NCBI GenBank assembly: GCA_030248065.1 | Contig: JASAMV010003409.1 | Coordinates: 1 to 51,621 of the forward strand | Length of the DNA: 51,621 nucleotides | From: Rhynchonema sp. JSB1_4 | Lineage: Eukaryota; Nematoda; Chromadorea; Monhysterida; Xyalidae | Direction: 5' to 3' | Shown: one piece after another, positions 49,011 through 51,621 of the stretch | Position numbering within the stretch: position 1 is the first letter of the stretch | Layout of the letters: the number at the start of each line of letters is the position of its first letter | Notes under the pieces: model-generated | The model's input: the letters and a program-made list of their open reading frames with translations, nothing else | Database searches by the model: none | What the model was told of the DNA's origin: nothing | Program-made: the position numbers and the translations under genes

Positions 49011-49817
49011 CACGGTAGTACTTGGGGGGGGGGTGGGGGTCCCCCCCAAATTCATCTTATCTATCGTCAACACTTTTTGATTTCATCTATCTATCGTCAA
49101 CACTTATGGGCAAATCTATCTATCGTCAACAAATTCTGGGAACAATCTATCCATCGTCAACAACAATCGACCCCAAAACGGACATTTTTGACCCAAAATG
49201 GCTCAAAATCGGTATTTTTTACCCAAACAGGCAAAAAATCGCGCGCTACGCTCGGATTTAGTACATCTATACACACCTACTGTTATGTACCAAGATGGAG
49301 CGTCAATCTACCTAACCTACATACTGTACATAAAGGGGACCCCACCCCCCACCCTGCTACACCATTGGTATTGTCTATCTGACGACTTTTTCATTGGAAA
49401 ACAATAAATTTTCTAGCAAAAAAAAATTCTCAAAAAAATCGCAAAAATTATGACAAAAATTGGGTTAAAATCTGAGCCTAAAATTCGGGCCGGGCCGGAG
49501 ATTTGGGGGTTCGGGCCGGGCCGGGCCGAGCACCCCGGCCCGGAGGTCGGGCCGGGCCGGGCCGGAGATTTGGGGGCTCGGGCCGGGTCGGGCCGGCCAA
49601 ACCCCGCCCGATTGCGACCTGTGATATTTATACATTATTACCTACTTAATGCACTGTACTATACCTTGATTTTTGGCGACCCCCCCACCATCTATCTATC
49701 GTCAACAAGTTTGGGTCGACCCCCCAGATTTCGGACTTGGGTCATCTATCTATCGTCAGTCAACACATTTCGGGTCCCAATCTATCTATCGTCAACACCC
49801 TGACCAAGTACTACACT
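49011..49817. mobile_element. hAT-like element, ATCTATCTATCGTCAAC type
   Basis: Ends CACGGTAGTACTTGG and, inverted, CCAAGTACTACACT, flanked by GGGGGAGT on both sides (the right copy overlaps the terminal G). Four left and three right copies of ATCTATCTATCGTCAAC in the same orientation. The core has TCGCGCGCTACGCTCGG. Two foreign fragments interrupt it: an inverted piece of the 12236-12556 subfamily (about 49260-49364) and a GGGCCGGGCC fragment. Confidence 0.78.
49366..49620. repeat. Fragment of the GGGCCGGGCC repeat
   Basis: Matches 11123-11350 almost collinearly, from TATTGTCTATCTGACGACTT to CCGATTGCGACCTGTG, including two G/C tracts around GAGATTTGGGGG. Same orientation. Only the right part of the longer repeat is present. 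Confidence 0.8.
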
Positions 49818-50193
49818 GGGGGAGTACCCATTTTTCTTCCCTAGGATAATCGTTGACTTAGGGCTGGTCCGAGGTGTGGCTGGTGTCGTGCATCAACGTT
49901 TTTGATGTTTCTGAAGTGTGCTGTGAGTCCACTGGGCAAGTACTGAATCGCTAAGTTGCGTGTAACGTGAGATATTTGCCGTTATGTTGTTTGTCTACAA
50001 GCCAAAAGTTCAGCTCGTTGAACTCTTGCTTTGGGGACAAATTGTCTTCAAAGCAGTGTCTTCAAAGGATGTCCTCAAAGTGAGTTGTACTTGTTTCTGG
50101 ACAAAGTATAACTCGCTCGTGAGGACAATTCGTCTTTATTGTCTATATTGCTGTCTCCAAAGCCCTTTGTACCCGAGTATAACTCCACCTTTA

Positions 50194-51366
50194 CAGATAT
50201 AGAGCGGTTTCATGATTGCGGCGGGCAATAGAGGCTTTCCGCATTATGGTTGCGGTTTCCGAATTTACGTGGTTTGGCAGCAAGCACAACCGTTGAAACC
50301 GCAGGCCGGTTTTCAACACAAGATTATTCCGTTGTATTACACACCTGCTTCATATATGACAAAACTGAAATGGCACTCCCTATATATACTGTATGCACAA
50401 TGTGTGCATGATCAACCCGGCACGCATGCATGTAGTCCATTTGAACACGTCCGTATTTGGAATAATACACAACAATACAGAGTGACCCAAAAGAATCTCG
50501 CCCGGTGAAGGGTATGGGCGCGCATAGCTCACGCAAAGAAGCCAGATGCACGACCACGGAAAGGAACTTCTGTGCCACACTGTGTGCTCTGGGACACCCT
50601 GGTGACGTCAATAGCATCACGCTGTTTGTGTGGTTTGCAGCTGATTATGCGTCGAGCTTCGTCTAAAAACGAAATGTGCATTGTGTATGTATTTGTCCAG
50701 TTTTTCTCATTTTATGACACGCGTCTCTGGATCATGGGCACGATATTTATGAAGGACATGGAGGAAGGTACAGGTACATATAGGTCGTATATATACGTAT
50801 AAAGATATGTACGTGCTAATGTTGGCATGTAGGATGTAGCTGCGGATAAAGCCTTTCACACAACGTGAATTTGGGTCTTCACAATGACGTCAAGGGGTTT
50901 CCGCGCATGCACACTTCCGAATTCATTATTATTCTCATCAACGGTGCTGTTTGCGTCGTATCGTTTGGTGGCCTCTGTGTGACCGTGCGCGTTGGGTCGA
51001 AGATTTCGGCTTATCCGTACCATATGACTTACATAACTTGCTCAGAGAATTGACGAGCTTGGAAGAAGCAGCACGTAGCAAAGATTGACAAGATGCACCA
51101 GATGAAACGCTGATTACCTGCACGTACGGGTAGAGTGCACCGAGCCGGCACACATAAATGTTGCTGGACACACCGTTGTAGCGATTGGGAATTGGATACA
51201 CAATGCTGCACGTTATGTACATATATGTACTACATACGTCATATAGTTTACACAAAATAGGCCAAGCCCGGACACGGCCAAAACATAAACCTGGCACGTA
51301 CGTGAGCACGAATCAGTAGCGAAACTCGCAAACTTGGCCATAAGGTGAAAACATCATCAGAAAACC
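50194..51366. other. 1.2 kb upstream of the heparanase-like start
   Basis: No confident gene. Two short minus-strand segments have good splice borders and open frames: 51205-51118 (between GTGCAG and a CAG|GTAATC donor; encodes YPIPNRYNGVSSNIYVC) and 50662-50533 (between TTTTTAG and GTGAGC; encodes RIISCKPHKQRDAID). Their phases do not join directly. They could be exons of an unrecognised minus-strand gene or chance. TATGTACATA repeats near 50790 and 51215. Confidence 0.35.
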
Positions 51367-51572
51367 ATGAAGTCAAGTGTCCTTTTCACCATAATCATCG
51401 CTCATTCGTTTTGGGTGATATTTTCTGAAGCCGCCGATTCAAAAATCGATCCCACTCCGGTCACTTTGAGCGTCGATCCATCCAAAGTGGTGCACAATGT
51501 TCGAAACGAATTCATCAGTGTTGGACTGGACGCGAGCATGGTCAGACACAAATGGTGCAACATAAATTGGCA
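51367..51572 (+). CDS. HPSE: Heparanase-like (GH79) first exon, rest beyond window
   Basis: First coding exon of a secreted protein. ATG 51367 in ACCATGA context begins a signal peptide (residues 1-22, hydrophobic VLFTIIIAHSFWVIF, likely cut after SEA-A). The mature start VTLSVDPSKVVHNV followed by FISVGLDASM and RHKW matches the N-terminal strand of heparanase-family glycosidases, where a conserved phrase like FLSVTLDA opens the catalytic barrel. GH79 enzymes cle​ave heparan sulfate, or hyaluronan in some invertebrates, at the cell surface or in lysosomes. The exon ends at a textbook GTAAGT donor in phase 2, 68 codons in; catalytic glutamates would lie in later exons outside the window. The call rests on about 30 residues, so family-level confidence is moderate. 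Confidence 0.62.
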
Positions 51573-51621
51573 GTAAGTTGCGAGTCTGGCCGAAATCAAA
51601 TGATCGTATTGGTTAGGTCAC

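Larger units (their letters stand above)
48340..50190. mobile_element. 1.85-kb inverted-repeat element, TTA duplication, host of nested insertions
   Basis: Ends AGGTGGAGTTATACTC and, inverted, GAGTATAACTCCACCT, then GGTACAAAG in both arms; TTA at 48337-48339 and 50191-50193. Repeats of GGTACAA, TTTGGAGACAA and GTCTTCA fill both arms. Contains the hAT-like element 49011-49817. No transposase frame. Confidence 0.85.

Noticed and set aside
49022..49803. Overlapping plus-strand frames with repeated IYLSSTL-like words
   Set aside because: They are translations of the ATCTATCGTCAAC repeat array in the hAT-like element, not genes.

Overview
This is a stretch of metazoan nuclear DNA. Spliceosomal introns interrupt every recognisable gene, the proteins are animal-specific or animal-like (survivin, LIM-only, C19orf12-like, heparanase-like), and intergenic and intronic DNA is packed with small inverted-repeat transposons. 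The LIM-only protein resembles the arthropod Beadex/dLMO type more than vertebrate LMO4, so an invertebrate is likely. I cannot name the phylum from the sequence alone. Seven genes are recognisable, and exon models were built by hand from homology, reading phase and GT/AG borders.

Layout. Minus strand, 0.5-9.9 kb: GTF2E1 (TFIIE alpha; its last exons run off the left edge), a C19orf12 homologue and MRPL4 lie head-to-tail with about 0.5 kb between them. MRPL4 and BIRC5 (survivin, plus strand, 11.7-16.3 kb) diverge across 1.7 kb that is mostly a GGGCCGGGCC-rich repeat. Then comes a long gene-poor stretch (16.3-30.6 kb) holding one convincing Q-rich exon at 24.1-24.3 kb, phase-compatible with the LIM-only gene at 30.6-35.1 kb (plus strand). 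PTDSS2 (phosphatidylserine synthase, minus) occupies 38.4-44.4 kb. After about 6.9 kb of repeats, the first exon of a heparanase-like secreted protein starts at 51.37 kb and runs off the right edge.

The genes are housekeeping or developmental and share no pathway: Pol II initiation, mitochondrial translation, a mitochondria/ER membrane protein, chromosomal passenger complex, transcription cofactor, phospholipid synthesis, matrix degradation.

Two things stand out. First, the 36 modelled 5' splice sites follow GT-N-N-G-(T): +5 is G in 33 of 36, while +3 is a pyrimidine in 20 of 36, unlike the usual GTRAGT. Second, there is an unusually legible record of nested small DNA transposons. A hAT-like group with CAGTG termini and 8-bp target duplications includes five nested copies inside one survivin intron, and each subfamily carries its own repeated subterminal word around a similar core.
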